The notes: a model not told the origin generated them from the letters alone. A DNA stretch of 64,000 nt from CAVWDU01 sp963840725 (GCA_963840725.1 CAWIZY010000016.1:248001-312000), one strand, 5' to 3'; numbered from the stretch's first letter, positions 26,673 through 35,906 are shown. A program made the numbers and translations.

Positions 26673-27677
26673 TCAGGCGGTCAGTACCCGCTCGTCATTT
26701 TTGAGACTCGCTGGCGGCCAGTTGTCCAGTCGCATACCGAGAGACAGGCCACGTGATGCGAGCACATCCTTGATTTCTGTCAGCGACTTCTTGCCCAGAT
26801 TAGGCGTCTTAAGCAACTCCACTTCGGTTCTCTGCACGAGATCACCGATGTAGTAGATGTTCTCAGCCTTGAGACAGTTGGCCGACCTGACTGTCAGCTC
26901 CAGATCGTCGACCGGGCGCAGCAGAATAGGATCAACCTCGTCCTCTTCTTCAACGGACTCGGACTCAGACTCGCTCTCCAGGTCGACAAACACCGCCAGT
27001 TGCTGCTGCAGAATTGTCGCCGCCCTGCGAATCGCTTCCTCCGGATCGATCGTCCCGTTGGTATGGAGGTCCAGTACCAGTTTGTCCAGATCAGTACGCT
27101 GCTCGACCCGGGCGGCCTCGACGACGTAGGATACCCGGCTAACCGGCGAGAACGTCGCATCCAGATGCAGGCGCCCAATAGACCGTGTTTCTTCTTCGGG
27201 ATTCTCTCTGGAGTCAGCGGGGGAATAACCACGACCACGGGCAACCGTGAGCTTCATATCGATTTCAGCATCGCCATTGAGCGTGCAGATAACATGATCA
27301 GGATTACAGATCTGGATATCGTGATCGACCTGTATATCACCAGCCGTTACCACACCGGGGCCCCGCTTGCTGAGACTGAGTTCGGCCTCGTCTTTGCCAT
27401 TCATAACCAGAGCCACGCCTTTCAGGTTGAGCAGGATCTCGATGACATCCTCCTGAACACCTTCCATGGCGCTATACTCATGCAATACACCGTCGATCTC
27501 GACCTCAATGATCGCACAGCCAGGCATCGAGGAGAGCAGGATGCGGCGCAGGGCATTACCGAGCGTGTGGCCAAAACCACGCTCCAAAGGCTCCAGGGTA
27601 ACCTGGGCACGCGTCTTGTCTTTCTCTTCAACATTGATGACACGCGGGGTCAAAAATTCTGTTACAGCACTCTGCAT
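26673..27677 (-). CDS. rpoA: RNA polymerase subunit alpha
   Basis: 334 residues, slightly longer than the usual ~329. N-terminal assembly domain (LEPLERGFGHTLGNALRR) and C-terminal DNA/activator-binding domain (LRPVDDLELTVRSANCLKAE ... LGKKSLTEIKDVL) are intact. The linker is unusually acidic, with alternating Ser-Glu (SESESESVEEEDEVD), which accounts for the extra length. Between rpsD and rplQ as expected. Confidence 0.98.
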   Translation of the reverse strand: MQSAVTEFLTPRVINVEEKDKTRAQVTLEPLERGFGHTLGNALRRILLSSMPGCAIIEVEIDGVLHEYSAMEGVQEDVIEILLNLKGVALVMNGKDEAELSLSKRGPGVVTAGDIQVDHDIQICNPDHVICTLNGDAEIDMKLTVARGRGYSPADSRENPEEETRSIGRLHLDATFSPVSRVSYVVEAARVEQRTDLDKLVLDLHTNGTIDPEEAIRRAATILQQQLAVFVDLESESESESVEEEDEVDPILLRPVDDLELTVRSANCLKAENIYYIGDLVQRTEVELLKTPNLGKKSLTEIKDVLASRGLSLGMRLDNWPPASLKNDERVLTA

Positions 27678-27714
27678 TGTTTCACCTGCAATGTTAGGTT
27701 AATCCCGGTTTGGA

Positions 27715-28335
27715 TTACTTGGAGTAGAGCTCGACGATCAGGTTCTCATTGATCTCCGAGGACAGGTCCTGCCGATCCGGTAATGCTTTAAAAACGCCCT
27801 CCAGTTTCTCACTACTCACTTCAAGCCACACCGGCTCACCGCGCTGCGCGGCAAGCGCCATCGCAGACTGCACCCGCAGTTGCTTCTTTGCTTTCTCACG
27901 CAAAGAAATTACGTCTCCGGCCTTCACCTGGTAGGACGGAACATTGACCGTTGACCCGTTAACCAGAATCGCCTTATGGGAGACCAGCTGCCGTGATTCG
28001 CTGCGAGTTGATCCAAAGCCTATCCGGTATACCACGTTGTCGAGCCGTGACTCGAGCAGCTGCAGCAGGTTCTCACCAGTCGCACCCTTGAGACGCGCCG
28101 CTTCTTTATAGTAATTGCGGAACTGCTTCTCCAGGACTCCGTAGATGCGACGCACCTTCTGCTTTTCGCGCAACTGTACGCCGTAGTCTGACAACCTGCC
28201 GCGTCGGGCACCGTGCTGTCCGGGGATTGCCTCCGCCTTACACTTACTCTCCAGCGCGCGCACTCCACTCTTCAGAAAAAGGTCTGTCCCTTCCCGGCGG
28301 GAGAGTTTGCACTTTGGTCCAATATATCGAGCCAT
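27715..28335 (-). CDS. rpsD: 30S ribosomal protein S4
   Basis: 206 residues. MARYIGPKCKLSRREGTDL start; S4 RNA-binding domain around SRLDNVVYRIGFGSTRSESRQ. Primary 16S-binding protein and, in enteric bacteria, the translational repressor of the alpha operon. It lacks the zinc Cys cluster at the N-terminus (C-minus type). Confidence 0.98.
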   Translation of the reverse strand: MARYIGPKCKLSRREGTDLFLKSGVRALESKCKAEAIPGQHGARRGRLSDYGVQLREKQKVRRIYGVLEKQFRNYYKEAARLKGATGENLLQLLESRLDNVVYRIGFGSTRSESRQLVSHKAILVNGSTVNVPSYQVKAGDVISLREKAKKQLRVQSAMALAAQRGEPVWLEVSSEKLEGVFKALPDRQDLSSEINENLIVELYSK

Positions 28336-28368
28336 GTCTGTTCTTCCTGCTAATCGCCTGTCGTGGCT

Positions 28369-28761
28369 TTAAACGCGACGTTTCTTGGGGGGACGGCAGC
28401 CATTGTGTGGAATGGGAGTGACGTCAGTAATGTTGCTGATCTTGTACCCGCATGCATTGAGGGCGCGCACGGCGCTCTCACGTCCCGGGCCGGGGCCCTT
28501 GACCTGAACATCCAGGTTTTTCAGACCGTACTCCTTGGCAGCCTCACCGGCCCGCTCGGCAGCAACCTGTGCTGCAAAAGGCGTGCTCTTGCGTGAGCCA
28601 CGAAAGCCCGAGCCACCCGCGGTTGCCCAGCTCAGTGTATTGCCCTGACGATCCGTTATGGTAATAATGGTGTTATTGAAAGACGCGTGCACGTGCGCAA
28701 TTCCATCGACCACCGTCTTGGTGATCTTCTTGCGAGTGCTCTTGGCACCTGGCTTAGCCAT
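28369..28761 (-). CDS. rpsK: 30S ribosomal protein S11
   Basis: 130 residues, full length. HVHASFNNTIITITDRQGN and the C-terminal GCRPPKKRRV are conserved. Platform protein near the mRNA exit channel. Between rpsM and rpsD. Confidence 0.98.
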   Translation of the reverse strand: MAKPGAKSTRKKITKTVVDGIAHVHASFNNTIITITDRQGNTLSWATAGGSGFRGSRKSTPFAAQVAAERAGEAAKEYGLKNLDVQVKGPGPGRESAVRALNACGYKISNITDVTPIPHNGCRPPKKRRV

Positions 28762-28855
28762 AATCTGTTTCCTGAGTTAATATCAACACTGCACCTGGTG
28801 CAGCTACACTAAAGAGGATTCGTTGCGCCCGCTCAATGAGCGGGGATGAATCCAA

Positions 28856-29212
28856 TTACCGACGAATCGGCTTGCGCGGCCCCTTGCGAGTGCGGGCATT
28901 GGTCTTGGTACGCTGCCCGCGCAACGGCAAACTGCGACGATGCCGCAACCCACGGTTACAGCCAAGATCCATCAACCGCTTGATGTTCATGGACACTTCC
29001 CGGCGCAGGTCACCCTCTACCGTCATATCGCTGACCTTACTGCGCAGCGAGTCCATTTCTTCATCGGTCAGCTCCGCAATCTTGGTGTGCTCTTCGACAC
29101 CTGTTGCGGCACAGAGATTTTTAGCCTGACTACGACCTACACCAAAGATATAAGTCAGGGCGATAACAGCATGCTTGTTATCAGGTATGTTGACGCCGGC
29201 GATACGAGCCAT
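28856..29212 (-). CDS. rpsM: 30S ribosomal protein S13
   Basis: 118 residues. MARIAGVNIPDNKHAVIALTY start, helix-two-turn-helix region, and the basic C-terminal tail GQRTKTNARTRKGPRK that reaches the P-site tRNA. First gene after the alpha-operon promoter. Confidence 0.98.
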   Translation of the reverse strand: MARIAGVNIPDNKHAVIALTYIFGVGRSQAKNLCAATGVEEHTKIAELTDEEMDSLRSKVSDMTVEGDLRREVSMNIKRLMDLGCNRGLRHRRSLPLRGQRTKTNARTRKGPRKPIRR

Positions 29213-29317
29213 CCATCTTTCTCCAATTAATCTATTCGTCGCACTCGTATACGGCCCGGACTACCCAAGATACTGATTTCACTCGGTATTGTCGGGGAGT
29301 AGCGCGAAAGGCGCCGC

Positions 29318-29346
29318 ATTCTAGCGATATCGTTAGCAAAAATCAA
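29318..29346 (-). promoter_or_regulatory. Sigma-70 promoter of the alpha operon
   Basis: Minus strand: TTGATT (29346-29341), 17-bp spacer, TAGAAT (29323-29318). Transcription should start near 29311, leaving a leader of about 100 bases before rpsM, the place of the S4-controlled leader in enteric bacteria. The same TAGAAT -10 is used for the S10 and str promoters here. Confidence 0.75.
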
Positions 29347-29366
29347 CCAAAAAGTGTCGCGGCGCC

Positions 29367-29483
29367 TTAACCCTGACGCTGCTTGTGGCGCGGATCGGTA
29401 TTACAAATCACGCGAACCACACCGTTGCGACGGACGACCTTGCAGTTTCTGCAGATCCTTTTTACCGATGCACGAACTTTCAT
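29367..29483 (-). CDS. rpmJ: 50S ribosomal protein L36
   Basis: 38 residues, MKVRASVKRICRNC at the N-terminus and TDPRHKQRQG at the C-terminus. Zinc ligands Cys11, Cys14, Cys27 and His33 are all present, so this is the zinc-binding form. Located 33 bp after secY and before the alpha promoter, its standard place at the end of the spc operon. Confidence 0.97.
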   Translation of the reverse strand: MKVRASVKRICRNCKVVRRNGVVRVICNTDPRHKQRQG

Positions 29484-29516
29484 CTCTTTTTCCTCTCTTA
29501 TCCGGCCGGCTGCACG

Positions 29517-30845
29517 TCAGCGCGCGCGACCGGAACCACCGTAATTTTTCAGATTGGCCTTTTTCATCACCGAGTCATACTGGTGTGACATCAGATGACT
29601 TTGCACCTGCGCCATAAAGTCCATAACCACTACGACCACGATCAGCAGCGAAGTTCCACCCAGATAAAAAGGCACGTTCCACATCACCACCAGGAACTGT
29701 GGCATCAGGCAAACCAGCGCAATGTAGGCCGAACCAAATACTGTCAATCGAGTCAGTACGCCATCTATGTAGTTGGCAGTTTGCTGCCCTGGGCGAATCC
29801 CCGGGATAAATGCGCCGGAGCGCTTCAAATTGTCAGCAACCTCTACCGGGTTGAACATCAACGCCGTGTAGAAGAAACAAAAGAACACAACAAACACGGT
29901 GAACAGTAATATGTTCAACGGCTGGCCCGGCCCAATGGCCACCGCCAGGTCCTGTAGCCAATCCGCGCCGCTACCAGCCCCGAACCACTGCGCAATCGAG
30001 GCGGGGAACAGCAAAATACTGCTGGCAAAAATCGCCGGGATAACGCCGGCCATATTGACCTTTAACGGCAAGTGGGAGCTCTGCGCCTGGTACATCTTGC
30101 GCCCCTGCTGCCGCTTTGCGTAGTTCACCGTTATCCGCCGCTGCCCCCGCTCAATAAAGACGATCATGTAGATGACCGCGATCGCGAGAGTCAGTACAAA
30201 AAGCAGCACGAGTATGTTCAGCTCGCCTTGCCTGGCCTGCTCCAGAGACTGACCGATGGCAGCGGGTAGTCCTGCAACAATACCCGCAAAAATCAGCAGT
30301 GAGATCCCGTTACCCACGCCCTTTTCCGTGATCTGCTCGCCCAACCACATCATGAACACAGCGCCGGTAACCAGGGACGTTATCGCAATAACGTAAAACA
30401 TGGGGGACGTATCAAACGACATGCCCTGATTCGCCATACCCACGGTCATTCCAGTCGCTTGCACGATAGCTAATACAACGGTCAGATACCGCGTGTACTG
30501 GCTGATCTTCCGCCGTCCCGACTCACCCTCTTTCTTCAGTTGCTCCAGTTGCGGCGATACCGCCGACATCAACTGCATGATGATCGATGCCGAAATGTAC
30601 GGCATGATCCCCAAGGCAAGAATGCTCATCCGCTCCAGCGCGCCACCGGAAAACATATTGGCGAGCCCCAGGATGGTTCCCTGGTTCTGATTAAACAGCG
30701 CCGCCAGCTGGTTGGGGTCTATTCCGGGTACCGGTATATGAGTACCGATCCGGTAGACAATAATAGCCAGCAGAACGAAACGCAGGCGGGAGAACAGCTC
30801 TCCCATGCCGGCTTTATTGATCTGAGGCAGTTGACCATTTGCCAT
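29517..30845 (-). CDS. secY: Preprotein translocase subunit SecY
   Basis: 442 residues with ten membrane helices. Central channel subunit of SecYEG. Seen: FRLGTHIP-like periplasmic start (YRIGTHIPVPGID), the plug region, and cytosolic loops with conserved Arg such as YAKRQQGRKMY. Its ATG directly abuts the rplO stop. Confidence 0.98.
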   Translation of the reverse strand: MANGQLPQINKAGMGELFSRLRFVLLAIIVYRIGTHIPVPGIDPNQLAALFNQNQGTILGLANMFSGGALERMSILALGIMPYISASIIMQLMSAVSPQLEQLKKEGESGRRKISQYTRYLTVVLAIVQATGMTVGMANQGMSFDTSPMFYVIAITSLVTGAVFMMWLGEQITEKGVGNGISLLIFAGIVAGLPAAIGQSLEQARQGELNILVLLFVLTLAIAVIYMIVFIERGQRRITVNYAKRQQGRKMYQAQSSHLPLKVNMAGVIPAIFASSILLFPASIAQWFGAGSGADWLQDLAVAIGPGQPLNILLFTVFVVFFCFFYTALMFNPVEVADNLKRSGAFIPGIRPGQQTANYIDGVLTRLTVFGSAYIALVCLMPQFLVVMWNVPFYLGGTSLLIVVVVVMDFMAQVQSHLMSHQYDSVMKKANLKNYGGSGRAR

Positions 30846-31292
30846 CTAGTCTTCTACCTTCCCACCAGCTTTTTCAATGGCTTCCCGGGCGCCGCGGCTA
30901 ACCGCCAGCCCCTTGACCGTAACCGCTTTATTCAGCTCACCGGACAGGAACACCCGTGCGCGGGTCATGTTATCGCGAATCAGGTCGGCGTCTTTCAAAG
31001 CAGCCAGGTCGACCACCTCACCCTCAACCACGTTCAATTCACCCAGGCGAACTTGTCCGGTGGTCCGAGCCATACGGGAGCTGAAACCATACTTGGGCAG
31101 CCGCTTCTGCAATGGCATCTGTCCACCCTCGAAACCTGCTCTGACTGTTCCACCGGAGCGTGATTTCTGACCCTTGTGACCGCGGCCGGCTGTTTTACCG
31201 AAACCACTACCAATGCCACGACCCACGCGCTTGGTCGCTTTTTTGGAGCCAGGGGCCGGGTGCAGGCTGTTCAGTCGCATTACGTCTGACAT
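30846..31292 (-). CDS. rplO: 50S ribosomal protein L15
   Basis: 148 residues from ATG 31292 with GAGGA upstream; an internal ATG (MRLNSLHPAPGS, residue 5) is the start used in E. coli. Gly-rich basic N-terminal tail KRVGRGIGSGFGKTAGRGHKG is typical. spc operon, between rpmD and secY. Confidence 0.97.
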   Translation of the reverse strand: MSDVMRLNSLHPAPGSKKATKRVGRGIGSGFGKTAGRGHKGQKSRSGGTVRAGFEGGQMPLQKRLPKYGFSSRMARTTGQVRLGELNVVEGEVVDLAALKDADLIRDNMTRARVFLSGELNKAVTVKGLAVSRGAREAIEKAGGKVED

Positions 31293-31295
31293 GAC

Positions 31296-31478
31296 TTAAT
31301 CCTCTACCTTTACCAGGTAATGTACCTTGTTGACCATTCCGCGCACAGACGGTGTGTCCTCTACCTCAACGGTATGACCGATGCGGCGCAGCCCAAGACC
31401 GGCGATACAGGCCCGGTGATTTTTCAGGCGGCCGTGCGCACTTCTGATCTGTGTAACTTTGATAGTTGCTTTTGACAT
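31296..31478 (-). CDS. rpmD: 50S ribosomal protein L30
   Basis: 60 residues from ATG 31478 (MSKATIKVTQIRSAHG), the family start; the frame is open five codons further. KNHRACIAGLGLRRIGHTV is conserved. Three bases precede rplO's ATG after its stop. Confidence 0.96.
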   Translation of the reverse strand: MSKATIKVTQIRSAHGRLKNHRACIAGLGLRRIGHTVEVEDTPSVRGMVNKVHYLVKVED

Positions 31479-31496
31479 GACAAGCCAACCCAATAA

Positions 31497-32009
31497 TTAG
31501 TTCAAAATTTCTTCGACGGTTTTGCCACGCTTTGCCGCCACGTCTTCCGGTGCCGCCATGTCGCGCAGGCCGTTGAATGTTGCGCGAACCACATTGACCG
31601 GGTTGGTTGACCCGTAGCACTTGGCCAGTACGTTGTGCACACCGGCGATTTCCAATACGGCTCGCATCGCACCACCGGCGATAACACCGGTACCTTCAGA
31701 AGCCGGCTGCATGTAAACCTTGGACGCGCCGTGGGATGCCTTGACAGGATACTGGATGGTGCCATTCGTCACCTCCACCTGAATCATATTCCTGCGCGCT
31801 GCCTCCATAGCCTTCTGTATGGCAACCGGAACCTCGCGTGCCTTACCGCGACCAAAACCGACCTTGCCATTGCCGTCGCCGACCACTGTCAGCGCGGTAA
31901 AGCCAAAGATACGGCCGCCCTTGACTACCTTTGCAACCCGGTTCACCTGAACCAGCTTCTCCTGCAGGTCACCGTCCTGTTGCTGCTTCTTCTGATCGTT
32001 AAAAGCCAT
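31497..32009 (-). CDS. rpsE: 30S ribosomal protein S5
   Basis: 170 residues. Double-stranded-RNA-like N-terminal domain (EKLVQVNRVAKVVKGGR) with the loop GDGNGKVGFGRGKA, then the C-terminal domain (SEGTGVIAGGAMRAVLE). Fidelity protein of the small subunit. Confidence 0.98.
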   Translation of the reverse strand: MAFNDQKKQQQDGDLQEKLVQVNRVAKVVKGGRIFGFTALTVVGDGNGKVGFGRGKAREVPVAIQKAMEAARRNMIQVEVTNGTIQYPVKASHGASKVYMQPASEGTGVIAGGAMRAVLEIAGVHNVLAKCYGSTNPVNVVRATFNGLRDMAAPEDVAAKRGKTVEEILN

Positions 32010-32018
32010 ATCTCTACC

Positions 32019-32369
32019 CTAGAATTCCAGTCCACTTTCTCGCGCAGCGTCTGCCAGCGCTTTAACCCGCCCGTGATACTTGTATCCACTGCGGTCAAAG
32101 GCCACCTTTTCGATACCGGCTGCACGCGCACGCTCTGCGACCAGCTTGCCCACCGCAGCGGCCGCGTCGATGTTGCCCGTAGCCCCGCCACGCAGGTCGC
32201 TATCCAGAGTCGATGCACTTGCCAGCACACGGTCGCCGGCAGGAGCAATCACCTGAGCATAGATGTGTCGCGGCGTACGATGGACGCTAAGACGATTAAC
32301 ACTCAGACCCCGCATGCGGACGCGTGAGCGACGAGCGCGACGCAACCTTGAATCATTCTTTACACTCAT
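32019..32369 (-). CDS. rplR: 50S ribosomal protein L18
   Basis: 116 residues. Basic N-terminus RLRRARRSRVRMRG, then NRLSVHRTPRHIYAQVI and the C-terminal DRSGYKYHGRVKALADAARE. Binds 5S rRNA. Between rplF and rpsE. Confidence 0.98.
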   Translation of the reverse strand: MSVKNDSRLRRARRSRVRMRGLSVNRLSVHRTPRHIYAQVIAPAGDRVLASASTLDSDLRGGATGNIDAAAAVGKLVAERARAAGIEKVAFDRSGYKYHGRVKALADAARESGLEF

Positions 32370-32377
32370 CTCAGCAC

Positions 32378-32905
32378 CTACTTCTTCTTGGCTTCTTTAC
32401 GACGCACGTACTCGTCGGCGTAGCGAATACCCTTGCCCTTGTATGGCTCCGGCGGCCTGAAGCTGCGCAGTTCGGCAGCTGCCTGACCAACGGCCTGTTT
32501 GTCGATCCCCGACAGTACTACCTCAGTCTGGCTCGGTGTATCGGCACTGACGCCCGCAGGGAGTTTGTAATCGACGGGATGCGAAAGACCCACTGTCAGG
32601 TTAACAGTGTCTCCGGACGCCTTGGCCCGATAACCTACGCCATTGAGGACCAGCTTCTTTTCCCAGCCTTCGCTAACGCCTTTGACCATATTACTAACCA
32701 GGGCTCGAGTAGTTCCGGCGATCGCTTTCTGCTTGTCACCGTCGTAGCTGAAACTCAGCACGTTCTCGTCCTGACTGATCTCAATACCCTCTACCAGGTT
32801 GAGCTCCAGCGCGCCTTTGCTGCCCTTGACGGTCAGCTCGCGACCGTCCAGCTTGATTTCGACGCCCTTGGGCAGCTCCACCGGATTTTTTGCGACTCTA
32901 GACAT
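32378..32905 (-). CDS. rplF: 50S ribosomal protein L6
   Basis: 175 residues. MSRVAKNPVELPKGVEI start; second repeat has LVLNGVGYRAKASG, and the C-terminal PEPYKGKGIRYADE motif contacts 23S rRNA at the GTPase-centre side. Confidence 0.98.
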   Translation of the reverse strand: MSRVAKNPVELPKGVEIKLDGRELTVKGSKGALELNLVEGIEISQDENVLSFSYDGDKQKAIAGTTRALVSNMVKGVSEGWEKKLVLNGVGYRAKASGDTVNLTVGLSHPVDYKLPAGVSADTPSQTEVVLSGIDKQAVGQAAAELRSFRPPEPYKGKGIRYADEYVRRKEAKKK

Positions 32906-32932
32906 GTTTAAATGCTCATTAATTCTGTGCGA

Positions 32933-33328
32933 TTAAAAAACGGTGCACAGCAACTCGCCGCCAACTCCGGCAGCGCGCGCGGCACGATCGGTCATAACAC
33001 CCCGAGAAGTAGACACAATAGCGACACCCAGGCCGTTGCGAACCGACGGCAAATCGTCCTTACCTGCATAGCTGCGCAACCCGGGACGGCTCACGCGGTC
33101 AATTTCCGCTATCACCGGCTTACCTTGATAATACTTAAGCTCTATGGACAAACGCGGCTTTCCGGCATCCTCCGAAGGAGCAAACCCGGCAATATAGCCC
33201 TCGTCCTTCAGCACGCTGGCGACAGCCGCCTTGAGCTTGGAGCCAGGCATGTCAACGGTTTTCTTACCGGCCATCTGGGCGTTGCGTATACGGGTCAGCA
33301 TATCTGACAACGGATCTTGCATACTCAT
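32933..33328 (-). CDS. rpsH: 30S ribosomal protein S8
   Basis: 131 residues, MSMQDPLSDMLTRIRNAQ start and the conserved C-terminal STSRGVMTDRAARAAGVGG. In enteric bacteria S8 represses the spc operon by binding the rplE leader; no leader structure was verified here. Confidence 0.98.
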   Translation of the reverse strand: MSMQDPLSDMLTRIRNAQMAGKKTVDMPGSKLKAAVASVLKDEGYIAGFAPSEDAGKPRLSIELKYYQGKPVIAEIDRVSRPGLRSYAGKDDLPSVRNGLGVAIVSTSRGVMTDRAARAAGVGGELLCTVF

Positions 33329-33359
33329 AATCTAATTCTCTCCGTGACCAAAGGGTCGC

Positions 33360-33665
33360 TTACCAGCTTGCTTTAACCAGTCCGGGGACATCGCCCCGCA
33401 TCGCCGCTTCACGCAGCTTGTTACGGCAAAGACCAAACTTCCGATAGACCCCGTGAGGGCGCCCTGTGACCTGGCAGCGCCTTTGCTGCCGAACCGGGCT
33501 GGCGTCTCGCGGCAGTTTCTGCAGCGCTATCTGTGCATCCCACTTCTCTTCATCAGAGACGGTGGTGTCGCTGAGAATCGCCTTCAGCGAAGCCCGCTTG
33601 GCGGCGTACTTTGCCACCATCCGGGTACGCTTGTGTTCACGCGCGATCATCGATTTCTTAGCCAT
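33360..33665 (-). CDS. rpsN: 30S ribosomal protein S14
   Basis: 101 residues, the long form without the zinc Cys motif. C-terminal RCQVTGRPHGVYRKFGLCRN is conserved. Between rplE and rpsH. Confidence 0.98.
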   Translation of the reverse strand: MAKKSMIAREHKRTRMVAKYAAKRASLKAILSDTTVSDEEKWDAQIALQKLPRDASPVRQQRRCQVTGRPHGVYRKFGLCRNKLREAAMRGDVPGLVKASW

Positions 33666-33677
33666 GTATTGAGCCTC

Positions 33678-34217
33678 TTAACTTTTCAGTGGGAAGTTGA
33701 AGGCACGCAACAGGGCGCGTCCCTCATCATCCGTGCGAGCAGTTGTGGTGATGGTGATGTCCATGCCCCGCAGTGCATCTACCTGGTCGTAATCAATCTC
33801 AGGGAAGATGATCTGCTCGGTAACACCCATTGCAAAATTACCCCGGCCATCAAAGGACTTGGGGCTTATTCCGCGAAAATCCCGAATACGCGGAATGGCA
33901 ATGCTGATCAACCGTTCAAGGAACTCATACATACGTTCCGAGCGCAGGGTTACCTTGCAGCCGATGGGCCAGCCATCGCGGATTTTGAAGCCGGCGATGG
34001 ACCGCCGGGCCTTGGTGACAACAGGCTTCTGACCGGCGATACGCTGCATTTCAGTCACAGCCGCCTCAAGAACTTTCTTGTCCCCAACCGCTTCGCCAAC
34101 ACCCATATTCAATGTGATCTTGGTGATACGCGGAACTTCCATTACGTTCTTCAAACCCAACTCTTCCAGAAGCTGGGGAGCGAGTTCGCTCTTGTACTTT
34201 TCTTTCAACGTTGCCAT
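33678..34217 (-). CDS. rplE: 50S ribosomal protein L5
   Basis: 179 residues. NVMEVPRITKITLNMGVGEA and GQKPVVTKARRSIAGFKIRDG are family hallmarks. Binds 5S rRNA and touches the P-site tRNA. Confidence 0.98.
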   Translation of the reverse strand: MATLKEKYKSELAPQLLEELGLKNVMEVPRITKITLNMGVGEAVGDKKVLEAAVTEMQRIAGQKPVVTKARRSIAGFKIRDGWPIGCKVTLRSERMYEFLERLISIAIPRIRDFRGISPKSFDGRGNFAMGVTEQIIFPEIDYDQVDALRGMDITITTTARTDDEGRALLRAFNFPLKS

Positions 34218-34261
34218 GTCGTCTACCTATAAACTCGTTGGATGCCTAACAGCGCTGCCGC

Positions 34262-34576
34262 TCAGGCATCGATCGCTTCACCACTGGATTTAAAAACCCG
34301 GACTTTGCTCTCGCCATCCACCTTGAACCCGACACGATCTGCCTTGCTGGTTGCCGGGTTGAAAATCGCGATATTGGACACCTGTAACGGCGCCTCCTTC
34401 TCAACGATGCCGCCTGGCTGACCCAGCTGAGGGTTGGGCTTGGTGTGCTTTTTGACCATGTTCACACCGGAGACGATGACTTTATTGTCATCGACTACCT
34501 TGCGCACTTTGCCACGCTTGCCCTTGTCCTTACCGGCCAGAACAATTACTTCGTCGTCTTTCCTGATCTTCAACAT
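34262..34576 (-). CDS. rplX: 50S ribosomal protein L24
   Basis: 104 residues. KOW motif near the N-terminus (DDEVIVLAGKDKGKRGKV). Early assembly protein of the large subunit. Between rplN and rplE. Confidence 0.98.
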   Translation of the reverse strand: MLKIRKDDEVIVLAGKDKGKRGKVRKVVDDNKVIVSGVNMVKKHTKPNPQLGQPGGIVEKEAPLQVSNIAIFNPATSKADRVGFKVDGESKVRVFKSSGEAIDA

Positions 34577-34602
34577 GCTCGTTCCTCTCCCTGCAAACCG
34601 GC

Positions 34603-34971
34603 TCAGATAACTTCCGGGGCCAGAGAAATAATCTTCATAAACTTCTCGCCGCGCAGTTCGCGTGTCACCGGCCCAAAAATACGGGTACCAATGGGTGCAT
34701 CCTGGTTGTTCAGCAAGACGGCAGCGTTGTCATCAAACTTGATCAATGAGCCGTCAGCGCGACGCACACCTTTGCGAGTACGCACTACAACGGCGGTCAT
34801 GACCTGCCCCTTCTTGACCTTTCCTCTGGGAATGGCTTCCTTGACGGTGACCTTGATCAGGTCGCCGACCCGTGCGTAACGACGCTTGGAACCGCCCAGC
34901 ACCTTGATACACATCACCCGACGCGCACCGCTGTTATCTGCGACTTCCAAATAAGACTGTGTCTGAATCAT
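34603..34971 (-). CDS. rplN: 50S ribosomal protein L14
   Basis: 122 residues, MIQTQSYLEVADNSGARRVM start and the C-terminal FMKIISLAPEVI. Traditional first gene of the spc operon; the 50-bp gap before it shows no clear sigma-70 promoter, so it may be transcribed with the S10 operon. Confidence 0.98.
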   Translation of the reverse strand: MIQTQSYLEVADNSGARRVMCIKVLGGSKRRYARVGDLIKVTVKEAIPRGKVKKGQVMTAVVVRTRKGVRRADGSLIKFDDNAAVLLNNQDAPIGTRIFGPVTRELRGEKFMKIISLAPEVI

Positions 34972-35021
34972 TTCCTACTCCACCCTGCGGCTGTAACCGC
35001 CTATACTTCGCCTTACCCGGT

Positions 35022-35288
35022 TCAGACCTGTGTGGCACTCTGCAGCACTTCTACAAGCTTCCAGGTCTTCGTCTTGGAAAGTGGTCGAGACTCGGCAACT
35101 GTCACCATATCGCCCACTTCGCAGCTATTGGCTTCATCGTGCGCGTGTATCTTCGACGAGCGCGTAATGTACTTGCCATAAACGGGATGCTTGACACGGC
35201 GCTCCACTACCACGGTGATCGTCTTGTCCATCTTGTTGCTGACAACCTTGCCGGTCGCAGTCCGTGTCCGTTTCTCTGCAGTTGCCAT
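35022..35288 (-). CDS. rpsQ: 30S ribosomal protein S17
   Basis: 88 residues. OB-fold protein; GKVVSNKMDKTITVVVERR is characteristic. Last gene of the S10 group, two bases after rpmC. Confidence 0.98.
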   Translation of the reverse strand: MATAEKRTRTATGKVVSNKMDKTITVVVERRVKHPVYGKYITRSSKIHAHDEANSCEVGDMVTVAESRPLSKTKTWKLVEVLQSATQV

Positions 35289-35290
35289 GC

Positions 35291-35482
35291 TCAGTTACCC
35301 GCCTTCTCGTTCAATAACGTCTTCACCCGCGCGATATCGCGCTGATTTTCCTTGAGCAGGTGTGTTTGTCCCAGCTGCCCTGTCGCCTTCTGCATACGCA
35401 ACTTAAACTGCTCCTCACGCAGAGTGAGCAACTGCTTACCCAGGTCCTCAGCGGACTTCTCACGCAATTCACTTGCTTTCAT
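35291..35482 (-). CDS. rpmC: 50S ribosomal protein L29
   Basis: 63 residues from ATG 35482 (MKASELREKSAEDL), which overlaps the rplP TGA by one base. Two-helix protein at the exit tunnel. A GTG one codon upstream is the only alternative. Confidence 0.97.
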   Translation of the reverse strand: MKASELREKSAEDLGKQLLTLREEQFKLRMQKATGQLGQTHLLKENQRDIARVKTLLNEKAGN

Positions 35483-35895
35483 CACATCACCGACCGTTTC
35501 GTAAATGTCGTAGCGACCGGTATCTTGGCCGCCGCCAGGGCAAATGCCTCTCGAGCCAGTTCCTCTGAGACCCCCTGGACCTCGTACAGAATTTTTCCGG
35601 GCTGAACCTGCGCCACCCAGTACTCGACGTTACCCTTACCCTTACCCTGGCGAACCTCAAGAGGCTTGCCGGTGATGGGCTTGTCGGGAAAGACACGAAT
35701 CCAGATTTTGCCGCCACGCTTGATGTGGCGAGTCATCGCTCTACGCGCAGCCTCTATCTGCCGCGCCGTAACCCGACCGCGACCGGTGGCCTTGAGGCCA
35801 TACTCGCCGAAGCTTACCTTGCTGCCCCTGTGGGCCAGACCGCGGTTGCGCCCCTTCTGTGTCTTGCGAAATTTTGTACGCTTTGGCTGAAGCAT
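35482..35895 (-). CDS. rplP: 50S ribosomal protein L16
   Basis: 137 residues. MLQPKRTKFRKTQKGRNRG start; the loop GRVTARQIEAARRAMTRH and RVFPDKPIT are conserved. Sits near the A-site tRNA. Confidence 0.98.
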   Translation of the reverse strand: MLQPKRTKFRKTQKGRNRGLAHRGSKVSFGEYGLKATGRGRVTARQIEAARRAMTRHIKRGGKIWIRVFPDKPITGKPLEVRQGKGKGNVEYWVAQVQPGKILYEVQGVSEELAREAFALAAAKIPVATTFTKRSVM

Positions 35896-35906
35896 CTGCC
35901 TAACCC

